NCBI RefSeq assembly: GCF_001816145.1
Contig: NZ_MDZB01000131.1
Coordinates: 1 to 64,000 of the forward strand
Source of the DNA: Hymenobacter lapidarius
GTDB lineage: Bacteria > Bacteroidota > Bacteroidia > Cytophagales > Hymenobacteraceae
Reading direction: 5' to 3'
Length of the DNA: 64,000 nucleotides
Shown: piece after piece, positions 63,228 through 64,000 of the stretch
How positions within the stretch are numbered: position 1 is the first letter of the stretch
How the letters are laid out: every line of letters starts with the position of its first letter
Translations under genes and position numbers: made by a program
Notes under the pieces: generated by a model
Database searches by the model: none
What the model was told of the DNA's origin: nothing
The model's input: the letters and a program-made list of their open reading frames with translations, nothing else

Positions 63228-64000
63228 TCAAGCAGTAGCCAGCACCTTCAGGCGGTATAGCACGGGCTTGCTGGGGCTGGCATCCAGCTCCAGGCTAGTG
63301 ACTTGGATGTTGAGGAGGTATAACCCATCCTGCGCTTCATCGGGCACGAAAATCAGCTCGGTGATGGTGGCGCTGCAGCGGGGAGCGACGGGGTACGTCC
63401 AGAAGGCGTGGTGGGCCAGGAGCTGGCCGGCATCTTCTTCGCGGTCCACGCTGGGCAGGTCGAGGAGGAAATGCTCGACGCCGTGCGCTACCAGGAAATG
63501 CGCCAGTGCGGGCTCTATGTAGGTGGGATTGGTGCCGGAATACTGGCGGGTGCGCTTGGCGGGGTCGTTGGGCAGGGTACGCAGTACCAGGGCTTCGGGC
63601 AGGGAGCGGTCGGGCTGCAGGGCCAGGGCGGCCTGCACATCGGCCAGCAGCACCACCAGGTCGCCGTTGGGCTGGGGCACTGGGGCCACGCTCACCAGCC
63701 GGGCCACAAACAGGAAGCGGCGCAGGCACTTGTTGAGGGTGGCGGCCGGGTCGGGCGAAATATGGCCGTAGCATTCGGTGTGGGTACCGTTGCCGTGGGG
63801 CGTGAGGTGCACGCGCTGGTAATTGGTGCTGCCGCCCAGCGCCACGCTGCCCACAAAGCTGCCCACCCGAATGGTATCGAACTGCACGGGCTCGGCCCAG
63901 AAGCAATTCACCTGGTCGGGGCCGGGGGCCAGGGGCAGGGAAATATCAATGGGCGCGGCGGGGTCGAAGGCGTAGGTGCGGCCGGCGTAGGGGTAAGTAG
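63228..64000 (-). CDS. Cyclase-family protein (kynurenine formamidase-like), partial
   Basis: The 5' end lies beyond the window. The visible part includes AFDPAAPIDISLPLAPGPDQ, the usual opening of the family, VHLTPHGNGTHTECYGHIS with the metal-binding HxxxTHxE-like motif, and HFLLDLPSVDREEDAG near the end. Cyclase/kynurenine formamidase proteins are Zn- or Mn-dependent hydrolases acting on amides or lactones. About 257 residues are visible. It converges with no plus-strand gene here; the next gene downstream is the beta-barrel protein, 77 bases away. Confidence 0.85.
   Translation of the reverse strand, partial: TYPYAGRTYAFDPAAPIDISLPLAPGPDQVNCFWAEPVQFDTIRVGSFVGSVALGGSTNYQRVHLTPHGNGTHTECYGHISPDPAATLNKCLRRFLFVARLVSVAPVPQPNGDLVVLLADVQAALALQPDRSLPEALVLRTLPNDPAKRTRQYSGTNPTYIEPALAHFLVAHGVEHFLLDLPSVDREEDAGQLLAHHAFWTYPVAPRCSATITELIFVPDEAQDGLYLLNIQVTSLELDASPSKPVLYRLKVLATA

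Overview
The window looks like chromosome from a high-GC member of the Bacteroidota, most probably Hymenobacter or a close relative (inference from family content; no search was possible). Supporting signs are: Bacteroidota-type promoters (a TTG/TTTG -33 element and a TAnnTTTG -7 element), the near absence of Shine-Dalgarno sequences, secreted proteins with type IX secretion (T9SS) C-terminal sorting domains, a SprB-type repeat protein, eukaryote-like class I ribonucleotide reductase subunits, a bifunctional DAHP synthase/chorismate mutase, and many short GC-rich palindromic repeats of the GTCATGCTGAGC type between genes.

Layout. 1-6 kb: acetyltransferase, small lipoproteins (one with a truncated tandem copy), an inverted-repeat element and an M1 aminopeptidase. 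6-10 kb: the 5-oxoprolinase genes pxpB-pxpC-pxpA with an NRAMP-like transporter. 10-14 kb: glycerol-3-phosphate dehydrogenase, an NCS1 permease and a PH-like protein. 14-23 kb: a T9SS repeat protein, a UvrA paralogue, a methyltransferase and a frameshifted katG. 23-32 kb: initiator tRNA-Met, small orphan genes, an MFS exporter flanked by two paralogous STAS-like proteins, a BlaI/M56 regulatory pair and an M13 peptidase. 32-37 kb (minus strand): an aromatic amino-acid operon, pheA - aminotransferase - tyrA - DAHP synthase/chorismate mutase (frameshifted), preceded by two tandem Phe/Tyr-rich leader peptides, each followed by a terminator hairpin. 37-50 kb: OYE-family reductase, DinB-like protein, lysA, several broken genes (pirin, nuclease, pentapeptide protein, HAD phosphatase), LacI regulator, creatininase family, TPM protein and two acetyltransferases. 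50-56 kb: the intact copy of the secreted nuclease, a cation/proton antiporter, a DUF433/DUF5615 toxin-antitoxin locus with two decayed DUF433 copies, and a lower-GC patch of orphans. 56-64 kb: nrdA, nrdB, rplU-rpmA, a beta-barrel protein and a partial cyclase.

The strongest new observation is the double Phe/Tyr attenuator: one promoter, leader 1, terminator 1, leader 2, terminator 2, then pheA. Starvation for charged tRNA-Phe or tRNA-Tyr would be expected to relieve both terminators and switch on the whole branch from prephenate back to the DAHP synthase step. Also notable are a perfect inverted pair of DnaA boxes between nrdB and rplU, a 60-bp perfect palindrome, and an unusual concentration of frameshifted genes. 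The frameshifts may be real decay or may be indel errors in the source assembly.
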